NCBI GenBank assembly: GCA_024516035.1
Contig: CM044966.1
Span: 18,728,594-18,792,593 of the forward strand
DNA from: Bactericera cockerelli
Lineage: Eukaryota; Arthropoda; Insecta; Hemiptera; Triozidae
Length of the DNA stretch: 64,000 nt
Reading direction: 5' to 3'
Positions 57,101 through 64,000 of the stretch are shown piece after piece. A model generated the notes under the pieces. That model saw only the letters and a program-made list of their open reading frames with translations. It made no database searches and had not been told where the DNA came from. The stretch's first letter is position 1; each line of letters opens with the position of its first letter. A program made the translations under genes and the position numbers.

Positions 57101-60041
57101 GACCCAAAATCATGAAATTCCACATTTTCATGTGATTTATATGGGGTATATTATGTTTATATTTATTGAATTATTTGAATTAATCCTTCGATATTGGAAA
57201 CAAAATCATCATATATTATATATGTGATAGTGCTGGACAGTTTGGATGATATTATTTGCACACTTCAGACATACAGGGTGGCCAAAATTTTCATAAATTA
57301 TGATGATTTTTTTATGTACTTAGTTCATGGTTTTTTTACATTACAACTATGTAAATATTATGCTAAGCCGTTTTTAGGGACATAAAATATAAATCCGGAT
57401 TATAGAAAGGATTATAAGACAGTCTCTTATCCAAGATATTCCGTATGGAGCCCAGGTGATTGATGGAAAGTCTTGGGTGGAAGGAAATTTTCACCCAACA
57501 CAGTGCATCTTGGGAAATATCTCGTAGTAACATTGGAGTGGCAGCATAAACAATATAAGATCAACAAATTATCTCTATACATAATAAAATGATATAGTTG
57601 ATCGATAAGGCGGCGCACTTGTAACCTCTAACCTGGAAGTCGGTGATTCAAGTCCTGGATTCAGCGTAGATTTAGTAACTCGATTTTGAGTAGTTGTGAT
57701 ATCGTGAAAGTGATTAACACAAGTATAATAACTTTTTTTTATGATATAGTTGTTTGCTCATTAGTAGAAGTTCAGTAAATTAGCTTACATTTCTTTAGAC
57801 AGTAAATAGAATCTTCTCTGATGATTTTCCACTGGGCACAGTACTAAAAATAGATGTAACATTCCCTCGCTATTCAGCGAGAGAAAAGCCATTGTTTAAG
57901 GTACATTTTTGCCTTTGAGGTACCAGTTGTTGTTGTTAATTTGTTACCAATACCAAAGTGATTTGCATTTTTCTAATCTGAAGGACTTACCTACTTTATT
58001 TTTTTCTGAAACCACAAATAGCATGAAAGGCCAGCATAATATACATATGATATATTTTATGAACCCATTTGGTTATTTTTGCTGAATCATTAGTTTTTTT
58101 ACCAATGGAAATAGGTGTAATGTATATGTATAACTTCAGAAATCCATTTGCCATTACAAGCCATTAAAACTCTTGAATTGCAGAGAGACTCCACAGAACT
58201 AGGTCGGAAAGATATCAAAAGACGCGATATAAAAAAATTCGTTGTTGGGAGGTTTCGGGAGAGCTTCGTCGCGTGGTGTAGCCACCTAATACAAATGGTA
58301 TCTAGGAACTTATACAGTTATTTTAATAACAATAATGCAGGAAATAGAATGGTCAAACTATAAGGTAAAATTGCAACAATGATAAGGGAATACGTTCCCT
58401 ATATAACATATTTCCCAAGGTGCACTGTGTTGGGTGAAAATTTCCTTCCACCCAAGACTTTCCATCAATCACATGGGCTCCATACGGAATATATTGGATA
58501 AGAGACTGTCTTATAATCCTTTCTATAATCCGGATTTATATTTTATGTCCCTAAAAACGGCTTAGCATAATATTTACATGGTTGTAATGTAAAAAAACCA
58601 TGAACTAAGTACATAAAAAAGTCATCATAATTTATGAAAATTTTGGCCACCCTGTATGTCTGAAGTGTGCAAATAATATCATCCAAACTGTCCAGCACTA
58701 TCACATAGGTATATAATATTTGATGATTTTGTTTCCAATATCGAAGGATTAATTCAAATAATTCAATAAATATAAACATAATATACCCCATATAAATCAC
58801 ATGAAAATGTGGAATTTCATGATTTTGGGTCACCCTGTATACAAAACAGAGTTCAAAAAGCTCATTATTTTTAGTCTAAAAATAAAATTAGAACACATAT
58901 TGAATAATTTGAAACAAATTTGAGCTTCCTAGATGTTCATCTGCTATTTTTATAATTTTCTTAAAGTGGGGTCCAAAATGCCATTTTTCGACATTTCCGC
59001 CAAACTTCAACCGCTTTGCGGCAGTGGAAGATAACATCCGATTTCGACAAAAGTTATATTTTTGGAAACGTCTGACCATGCTTCAACTTTTTTTTGCTAT
59101 TAAAATTCTCGATTCAAAAATTCGCTTTTTTCGGCCCACCCTACTGTATAGCTCCTCGGTCGGCAATTAGCGGACCGCGGTCCGAATCTGGACCGCGAAA
59201 CTCATTTGTCTGGCCCGCGAACAAAATTTTAGGTTCGAAAAATAATCATTTTTTCTCTTTCTTTAAAGAAAATAGATTTGTCCTAAAAATGTGCAAAGAG
59301 ACAGTATGGACCGAACAGTTTTGGTGTAAGAAAGTTCCAAAAGACTGTAGGTTCTTATTAATCCGCACCGCGAAGGTTTTTCTCATGTTAATCCGGACCC
59401 TAACAGGATTTAATTACCGACCCCTGGTATAGCTCAACATACTATACTGTATAGCTGGAGTTAAGGGATAGGGTCCATTTAGATAACATGTAGTCCTTGT
59501 TAAAAATTTGGCTCTAGCGATGAGAAGAGGCCCCATTGGCCCCAACTTACCTGTGAGTATGGACCGTCCCAACTTACCTGTGAGTATGGACCGTCCCAAC
59601 TTACCTGTGAGTATAGACCGTCCCAACTTACCTGTGAGTTATTTAATTTATTTGATTTTGCTATTATTTTTACATTTATTTTTAACTACATTTTTTGACA
59701 CTGTGATATATTGTATTTTAATGACATATTTTTTTTTTACCTTTATTGTTGTGTTTATATATTGACATTTGTAAATAGGACTAGCTCCGTTATTAAACAC
59801 CCGTTTACCGGGCTTATTTTTATTATTATTAGTATAGACCGTCCCAACTTACCTGTGAGTATAGACCGTCCGTAGCCATTGGGGAACGTGCACACGTACT
59901 CCTCCCCGTGGTCCAGCAGCTTGACCGTGCCCGAGCCCACGTTGTGCACGCCTATGCTCAGGCCCAGGAACTTGGACTTGGTCCACACGTGTGCACACAG
60001 GGACACGCGGCGGCGCACGTGTTCCGCGTAGAATGCCGAGA
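51046..60041 (-). CDS. OSBPL9-like: OSBP-related protein, ORP9-like; last six coding exons (3' part of gene)
   Basis: Spliced coding sequence on the minus strand: 60041-59853, 56250-56129, 55283-55200, 54201-54081, 52191-52086, 51123-51046. All six exons have AG acceptors, the first five have GT donors, and phases agree across every junction, except that exon 54201-54081 has a 1-base frame break. Together they encode about 233 residues of the C-terminal lipid-transfer (ORD) domain. Recognisable blocks are [52 protein letters not shown] and [11 protein letters not shown], then the KxxxExxxR helix (K, E, R at +0, +4, +8 in [11 protein letters not shown]) that binds the PI4P headgroup in this family. 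Known family role: exchange of PI4P with sterol or phosphatidylserine at ER-Golgi contact sites. The blocks match ORP9 better than ORP1/2 or ORP5/8. The EQVSHHPP-bearing exon must lie beyond 64000. Introns hold SINEs, a foldback element and duplicated exon pieces. The gene is probably functional, but the frame break needs an explanation. Confidence 0.9.
51413..51585 (-). mobile_element. SINE family B in ORP9 intron E-F
   Basis: ctctttagtggaataaaatc to gggattcgaaccaaccgatcc-type head. Confidence 0.78.
51617..51780 (-). mobile_element. SINE family I 3' part in ORP9 intron E-F
   Basis: gattctatttggttttaacg, cgggggttttaccctccat, aacctcaccaagcctgag. Confidence 0.78.
52006..52078 (-). mobile_element. 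tRNA-like retroposon head at the ORP9 exon E donor
   Basis: Minus strand: tagctccgtggcggagtgg (A box), gatcctgggttcgatcccg (B box), then ggtggggcag and a T-run. It starts 8 bases inside the intron. Confidence 0.7.
52086..52191 (-). CDS. OSBPL9-like: ORP9-like exon E (PI4P-contact helix)
   Basis: A 106-bp exon with acceptor ctatcgcag and donor CCCAG/gtaatggtag. It supplies the last base of a lysine codon and then [20 protein letters not shown], followed by [15 protein letters not shown], ending in phase 0. The K-E-R triad spaced by four residues is the conserved PI4P-contact pattern of the ORD C-terminal helix. A tRNA-like repeat begins 8 bases after the donor. Confidence 0.9.
52326..53285. 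mobile_element. Element with ~105-bp inverted ends, inserted in repeat M
   Basis: Both ends hold two copies of GCATGTCCCACATGC 77 bp apart, in opposite orientation (52336, 52413 and 53181, 53258), plus a third left copy at 52457. The host repeat M resumes at 53335 with ataaatgttcaatcaagc, matching the text interrupted at 52262. Inside, a short frame from 52699 ([19 protein letters not shown]) ends at a donor-like gtaagt. Confidence 0.7.
53815..53935 (+). mobile_element. SINE family C, 5' truncated, in ORP9 intron D-E
   Basis: ggcggacttgtaacctggag to acacaagtataataactt. Confidence 0.8.
54081..54201 (-). CDS. OSBPL9-like: ORP9-like exon D, with 1-base frame break
   Basis: Acceptor ctccacgtcctcag, donor TTGAA/gtaagtgg. 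The 5' part reads [19 protein letters not shown] in phase with exon C. The 3' part, one frame over, reads [20 protein letters not shown] in phase with exon E. The frames meet at AGG AAA TAG. The exon is 121 bp where 122 is needed. One further A in this A-run would give arginine-lysine-isoleucine, as in ORP9 homologues (VRKLEDQ in the human protein), so a homopolymer sequencing error is the simplest explanation. Real pseudogenisation is possible. Confidence 0.85.
54290..54440. repeat. 20-bp minisatellite in ORP9 intron C-D
   Basis: Unit ttgcagggacctaattag, about eight copies, with further pieces at 54745-54790. Confidence 0.85.
54478..54893. mobile_element. Inverted pair of SINE family A copies in ORP9 intron C-D
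   Basis: A plus-strand copy at 54478-54687 and a minus-strand head at 54797-54893 face each other about 110 bp apart. In the pre-mRNA they could form a stem near exon D. Between them lies a duplicate of intron sequence (taaaacactggaggacaca) also seen at 54243. Confidence 0.82.
55055..55140 (-). pseudogene. Decayed partial copy of ORP9 exon C with donor
   Basis: Matches exon C from FLTITG to its donor GATGGG/gtaagt and on into the intron (cctcacccagcct on the plus strand). An in-frame stop follows TITGK. The acceptor half is missing. It lies downstream of the real exon. Confidence 0.9.
55200..55283 (-). CDS. OSBPL9-like: ORP9-like exon C
   Basis: An 84-bp exon, phase 0 at both ends, with acceptor caatctctccag and donor GATGGG/gtaagtgtac. 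It encodes [18 protein letters not shown] and then [10 protein letters not shown]. The TGEWNG motif is typical of ORP9/10/11 proteins. A decayed copy of most of this exon, with its donor, lies about 145 bp downstream in transcription order (55055-55140). Confidence 0.92.
55887..56128 (-). pseudogene. Two tandem partial copies of ORP9 exon B with donor sites
   Basis: Copies of the 3' half of exon B with the donor ACAGAG/gtaaac recur with donors at 55897 and 56005, against the real one at 56127. The nearer copy stays in frame ([17 protein letters not shown]). The farther has a deletion of about 14 bases. Neither has an AG acceptor. They share intronic sequence (ttgtcatagcaaccagac) with the real copy, so the units are about 122 and 108 bp. 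Confidence 0.9.
56129..56250 (-). CDS. OSBPL9-like: ORP9-like exon B
   Basis: A 122-bp exon between acceptor ggtttccag and donor ACAGAG/gtaaac. With the split valine codon it reads [18 protein letters not shown] and then [17 protein letters not shown], ending in phase 0. The GGKKHRI segment is a conserved basic stretch of the ORD barrel. Two damaged copies of its 3' half follow in the downstream intron. Confidence 0.92.
56341..56583 (+). mobile_element. Dispersed repeat family D in ORP9 intron A-B
   Basis: ctagcgggctgtcgcccgct to ctcttttataagtattgat. It begins about 90 bp from exon B on its upstream side. Confidence 0.8.
56788..59144. mobile_element. Foldback element with ~735-bp inverted arms in ORP9 intron A-B
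   Basis: Left arm 56788-57520, right arm 58408-59144, termini GTAGGSTGGGCCGAAAAAAG, flanked by TGTATA (56782-56787 and 59145-59150). The arms are nearly identical and each contains cagggtgacccaaaatca and cagggtggccaaaatttt. The 890-bp centre has a family C SINE and no recognisable gene. The single frame at 58148-58363 matches nothing I know. Confidence 0.88.
57601..57740 (+). mobile_element. SINE family C inside the 2.4-kb foldback element
   Basis: Slightly 5' truncated. Ends in a T-run. Flanked by ATGATATAGTTG (57589-57600 and 57741-57752). Confidence 0.9.
59155..59427 (-). mobile_element. hAT-type MITE with perfect 8-bp duplication
   Basis: Inverted ends ggtcggcaatta / taattaccgacc. Flanked by TATAGCTC (59147-59154 and 59428-59435). 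Internal text gcggaccgcggtccgaatc, tgtgcaaagagacagtatg. It abuts the foldback element's right end. Confidence 0.9.
59440..59470. repeat. Short ctatactgtatagc palindromic text
   Basis: gctcaacatactatactgta then tagctgg, echoing the flanks of the neighbouring foldback element. Confidence 0.4.
59535..59640. repeat. 27-bp minisatellite carrying the exon A donor site
   Basis: Four tandem units of cttacctgtgagtatrgacc type. On the minus strand each is CTCACAGgtaagttgggac, i.e. the last bases of exon A plus its donor. The real donor at 59851-59853 lies in a matching unit (59832-59865). Because 27 is divisible by 3 the array also reads as an open frame, which is not a gene. Confidence 0.9.
59853..60041 (-). 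CDS. OSBPL9-like: ORP9-like exon A (ORD core)
   Basis: A 189-bp exon with acceptor ctccattccag and donor CTCACAG/gtaagttggg. It begins with two bases completing a split codon and ends with the first base of a valine codon. It reads [12 protein letters not shown], then the [14 protein letters not shown] block and [11 protein letters not shown]. In relatives this text directly follows the EQVSHHPP fingerprint, so the preceding exon should end there. The exon is far more GC-rich than its surroundings. Both splice sites are copied repeatedly into the flanking introns. Confidence 0.92.
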
Positions 60042-60690
60042 CTGGAATGGAGAAGAAGATTAATTATTATTATTTTATTTTTAATTTTTATTTTTTACAA
60101 ATAATAATTTATAAATAATAGTATTATTAAATATGAGACTGGAATGGAGAAAAAAAAATTATTTTATTATTTTTATTTTATTTTTTACAAATAATAATTT
60201 ATAAATAATAGTATTATTAAATATGAGACTGGAATGGAGAAAAAAAAAAAATATTTTTATTTTATTTTATTTTTTGACAAAGAATAATTTATAAATAATA
60301 GTATTATTAAATATGAGACTGGAATGGAGAAAAAAAAAATTATTATTATTTTTATTTTATTTTTTACAAATAATAATTTATAAATAATAGTATTATTAAA
60401 TATGAGACTGGAATGGAGAAAAAAAAAAAATATTTTTATTTTATTTTTATTTTTTGCGAATAATAATTTATAAATAATAGTATTATTAAATATGAGACTG
60501 GAATGGAGAAAAAAAAATTATTATTATTTTTATTTTATTTTTTACAAATAATAATTTATAAATAATAGTATTATTAAATATGAGACTGGAATGGAGAAAA
60601 AAAAAAATATTTTTATTTTATTTTTATTTTTTGACAAATAATAATTTATAAATAATAGTATTATTAAATATTTTTTTTTGTAATTTTTTA
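60042..60690. repeat. Tandem repeat of about 90 bp carrying the exon A acceptor
   Basis: About six further units follow the real acceptor. Each contains gactggaatggag (minus strand: ctccattccagtc) plus an AT-rich block ending tataaataatagtattatt. The motif recurs near 60135, 60225, 60315, 60404, 60500 and 60583. Each unit is a copy of the real 3' splice site with its pyrimidine tract. Confidence 0.9.
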
Positions 60691-60776
60691 TAAATAACAA
60701 TTTATAAATAACCATATCTTTAAATATTTTTATATAGTATTTTTTTTTATAATTAATAATTTATAAATAGTCATAT

Positions 60777-60862
60777 TCAGGCCCAGGAACTTGGACTTGG
60801 TCCACACGTGTGCACACAGGGACACGCGGCGGCGCACGTGCTCCGCGTAGAATGCCGAGACT
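60777..60862 (-). pseudogene. Partial copy of ORP9 exon A (copy 1)
   Basis: Carries the 5' part of exon A from its acceptor through WTKSKFLGL, nearly identical to 59955-60041. The acceptor is altered to ccattccctag but keeps AG. No donor follows, because the copy breaks off into AT-rich DNA after the FLGL codons. It lies upstream of the real exon in transcription order. Confidence 0.88.
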
Positions 60863-60915
60863 AGGGAATGGAGAAGAAGATTAGTTTTTATTTATAATTT
60901 ATATTTTTTTATAAG

Positions 60916-61140
60916 GATAATCTGAAGAAGATCCCTGGAATTTTGAACCTGTCCGAAGTTCAATCCTGTGTCATCCTGGACACGGCGTATATCCTGCGAA
61001 AGTTCGGAGTTTGAATTTGAATGCAGTCTTACATGTTAACGTCTAAGGAATATGGTTTATTCCAGATGTTAATGTATCTTATGTACGGATAAAAAATATA
61101 TCTTGATTTGTATGCCATAATAAAAAAAATGTTTTTTTAT
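60916..61140 (+). mobile_element. 3' end fragment of a non-LTR retrotransposon
   Basis: A short frame at 60928-61014 reads KIPGILNLSEVQSC and then ILDTAYILRKFGV before a stop. This resembles the C-terminal tail of LINE reverse-transcriptase proteins. A 3' untranslated-like stretch follows and ends in an A-run near 61130. It is 5' truncated and lies between two partial exon A copies. Confidence 0.5.
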
Positions 61141-61289
61141 AAATAATAATTTATCAATAATCATATTAAGAAATATATTTTTTTTTTTAATTTATATTTT
61201 TTATAAATAATAATTTATAAATAATCATATCTATGAATGCTTTTTTTACATAAATCTTTTTAACAATGAATGATTTATAAAGAATAATC

Positions 61290-61379
61290 ATGCTCAGGCC
61301 CAGGAACTTGGACTTGGTCCACACGTGTGCACACAGGGACACGCGGCGGCGCACGTGCTCCGCGTAGAAGGCCGATACT
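61290..61379 (-). pseudogene. Partial copy of ORP9 exon A (copy 2)
   Basis: Same acceptor-side piece of exon A, extending a few bases further (through the serine-isoleucine codons) before breaking off. The acceptor ctccattccag is intact, with one substitution just inside the exon. No donor. Confidence 0.88.
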
Positions 61380-61660
61380 GGAATGGAGAAGAAGATTAAT
61401 TTTAATTATTTTATTTTTAATTTATATTTTTTATAAATAATCATATCAACAATAAAAAAAAATATAAATAATAATTTATAAATAATCATATTAATAAATA
61501 TATTTTTTTTTTTAATATATATTTTTTTTTTTTTAAATAATAATTTATAAATAATCATATTAATAAATATTTTTGTTTATATATTTTTTTAAATAATCAT
61601 ATCTATAAATGTTTTTTTTATATATATTTTTTATAATTAATAATTTATAAATAGTCATAT

Positions 61661-61743
61661 TCAGGCCCAGGAACTTGGACTTGGTCCACACGTGTGCACA
61701 CAGGGACACGCGGCGGCGCACGTGCTCCGCGTAGAATGCCGAA
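61661..61743 (-). pseudogene. Partial copy of ORP9 exon A (copy 3)
   Basis: Third acceptor-side copy, open in frame through WTKSKFLGL, then running into AT-rich sequence. The acceptor ctccattccag is intact, with one substitution (GAA for GAG on the plus strand) just inside. Use of this acceptor would give a truncated ORD. Confidence 0.88.
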
Positions 61744-62439
61744 ACTGGAATGGAGAAGAAGATTTTTATTATTATCAAGAAGATCACTTTATTTATTGAA
61801 TAAAGGTAAGTTAATACATATGTGGGCTTAACAAAGCAACACATAATAATAAATACATAAATACAACTATCTCTCTCGATCTTCATATTTGGCGGCGCTA
61901 TTGTTCGAGGTGTTCAGGTGAGTAGTGGTTATTATTACTATTTTATTTTTAATCTATATTTTTTTAAAAATAATAATTATCAATAATATAATAATAAATA
62001 AATAAAATAAATAAATAAGTTTAATTTTGAAACACTTACAAGTTTGGTTGGTTGGCTGGTACATAAGAAAAACAAAATAAGTGTGTAAAAGTAAGAAAAA
62101 CATAATTTCATAGAAAAGTGCATAGGTAGCTACTTTATGATCAATAATAATGATAAAAATATATGCCACAAGCAATCTCTTTCAGTGGCAATCTCTTTCA
62201 GCCAACCCTTAAGTTATGTCTTAGGCCCTTAGGCTGTCTCACAATATTTTAATAGTAAATTAAGTTCAACTTAAGTTTTAAGAGTTCAACAGCAATCTCA
62301 ACTTTACCTTTGCAAAACAATCTTCATAAGAAACTTTGCTTAGAAACTTTTCTTCCATGAAATATTAAAATAACCCAGTTTACAAGAGAAACAATATAAA
62401 ATTCTTAAGAGCTAAAAGTTTGCGCTTACATTAAAAAAA

Positions 62440-62975
62440 ATGATGGACACAATACTTCCTCGTGATTGGTTCACATAGTATACACGTGGCAATTTTGAGA
62501 TTTTATAATAAGGGCGGAATTAATAGACGTTTTTGTAATACCTCTGTGCCGCTAAGTCACGGATTCCGTAGGTACTGTGTAAGATAGGGAAAACCGACGC
62601 TTAGCAATTACTTGTGATATAGAATTTGTGTATTAATTTCGCCCTAAATCACTTGTATCTCCAAAACCGCTTAACTCCAAATTTTCTTTAAATTTGTTTT
62701 ATATGGTAGACTATCATATTTTATTAAAAAATGGGACCATCTATATGTGTACAAAATACGTCTTCTATATGTGTACAAAATTTCGTCAAAATCCGATCAG
62801 AAGTTTCTGAGACTAGCGCGTTACAATGAATGTATTTACCACACAGATAGACACAAAACCAAAGTTGAGGTTATGAAACGTCCAGAAATATGAAAAAAAT
62901 TGAAATCGAGGCAAACAAATATTTTTTTTTACAAAAACGAACACATTCCGATTTCTAATTGTTCGGAGCGAAACG
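62440..62975 (-). mobile_element. Dispersed repeat K, reverse
   Basis: caatacttcctcgtgattgg to caaaaacgaacacattccg, internally rearranged relative to 28950. Confidence 0.75.
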
Positions 62976-63309
62976 ATATTTTCATACCGTGACTTTACAA
63001 CAGACTTTGACATACCAACAGACCTCAACCACTGACCATGACTTCACCACGTATGCGTAAGAAACACATTCTTCCGCACCATCATCTGTTGACCCGGAGG
63101 TCAACCTACGAACCAACCGATTCTTGGGCAGCATCGAACTCCACCGAAAACTCCACCGAAAAAGGGACTCCCTCAAAGTGTCTCATACGAACTTCCCCTT
63201 TTTTTATTATACCTACTCCACCGATTTTGAATTAGGTAAAAAGAAGAAAACATGGATTTTATGATTCGGAGACACACAGTATATATTATATTTAATTCTA
63301 ACAGTAATG
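62976..63309. other. No gene; ctccaccga words
   Basis: Short words actccaccgaaaa repeat at 63140-63160 and 63215. Related ggtggagttcg words recur at 63620-63735. Confidence 0.45.
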
Positions 63310-63535
63310 TCAGCACTATACTATATTCTTGAGGCATGGCCTTCTATGTATTTTACCTAACCCTACTATATTCTTGAGGCATGGCCTTCTATGTATTTTA
63401 CCTAACCCTACTATATTCTTGAGGCATGGCCTTCTATGTATTTTACCTAACCCTACTATATTCTTGAGGCATGGCCTTCTATGTATTTTACCTAACCCTA
63501 CTATATTCTTGAGGCATGGCCTTCTTAGTATTTAT
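63310..63535. repeat. 45-bp minisatellite, five units
   Basis: actatattcttgaggcatgg, ccttctatgtattttaccta, accct. The period is a multiple of three, so an open frame (HGLLCILPNPTIFLR) persists without being a gene. Confidence 0.92.
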
Positions 63536-63539
63536 TAAA

Positions 63540-64000
63540 GTATATAAGCTCCAATCTATGCATGAGAATGAATGAACTAAAGTAAAAAAAACCTTATACG
63601 GGGTGTAGAAAAATACAAATCGGTGGAGTTCGTATTGCAACCTTTTTTGAAATCGGTGGAGTGCGACATGCGAAAATGTTCATTTAGGTGGAGTTCGAGT
63701 ATGCAAAGGTCAATTAGGTGGAGTTCGTAATCGCCCCGATTCTTATCTTCAAGTCTTCAATCACTTCTTCCTGTGTTCAAGTTCAAGTGTCATCTCATCT
63801 CAACAACTTCCGTGAGTGCTTTCAAATTATTTTCTTGTGTTAAAAATCTCAAAGTCTCAAGTTAAAAATTAGAAATTTCTCGGAAGCAATAACTTCGTTT
63901 AAAAGTTACACAATAAAAAATTCATTTGGTACGTTAGAGTAGGAAATGAAGAGAAAACTTCAATTTTTCCGTACTATAGTTATTCAATATTAAGTTTTTC
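63540..64000. other. No gene; ggtggagttcg direct repeats
   Basis: Four spaced copies of ggtggagttcg / ggtggagtgcg at 63623-63730, then AT-rich sequence. Confidence 0.5.

Noticed and set aside
58148..58363. Candidate host exon in the foldback centre (tcttgaattgcag acceptor)
   Set aside because: No family match, no donor or partner exon, and it lies inside a mobile element.
63329..63538. Repetitive open frame with a 15-residue period
   Set aside because: The 45-bp tandem repeat stays open only because its period is a multiple of three.

Overview
The window looks like nuclear DNA of an animal, most likely an insect. It is AT-rich and crowded with Pol III-type retroposons, DNA transposon remnants, minisatellites and long GA/CT tracts. 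Coding sequence is scarce and split into small exons with GT/AG borders. The mix of tRNA-headed and 5S rRNA-headed SINEs, a mariner relic, hAT-type elements and an intron-bearing tRNA-Leu fits an arthropod. A hemipteran is my guess, but the sequence alone does not fix the species.

Three host genes can be supported. (1) An OSBP-related protein of the ORP9 type lies on the minus strand. Its last six coding exons run from 60041 down to a stop codon at 51046, and upstream exons, including the one with the EQVSHHPP fingerprint, lie beyond 64000. (2) A small predicted secreted protein, which I do not recognise, lies on the plus strand. It has a signal-peptide exon at 34309-34380, a middle exon at 35611-35796, and two possible terminal exons near 36224 and 37215. 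(3) A tRNA-Leu(CAA) gene with a 35-nt intron lies at 31526-31644. None of the other open frames I examined resembles a host gene.

Layout: 1-9.5 kb holds a 38-bp minisatellite, a 28-bp minisatellite split by a 2.1-kb hAT-like element with a clear 8-bp target duplication, and SINE fragments. 9.5-19 kb holds SINEs and tandem arrays of about 105 and 170 bp. 19-24 kb holds a LINE 3' end, GA tracts and a dead mariner. 24-34 kb is dense in SINEs and contains the tRNA-Leu. 34-37.9 kb is the secreted-protein gene, ending in a minisatellite. 38-49 kb holds SINEs, a 1.2-kb foldback element, CT tracts and hAT-type MITEs. 49.1-51.05 kb is a 51-bp minisatellite of about 38 units. 51-61.8 kb is the ORP9 gene with transposons in its introns. 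62-64 kb is repeats.

Two patterns stand out. In the ORP9 gene, small tandem duplications repeatedly span exon borders, so decoy acceptors, decoy donors and partial exons sit beside the real exons, and the stop codon itself belongs to the first unit of the minisatellite. The secreted-protein gene likewise ends inside a minisatellite. Separately, several SINE families with different heads (5S rRNA or tRNA) share one central domain, and one family shares its 3' end with a LINE fragment in the same window.
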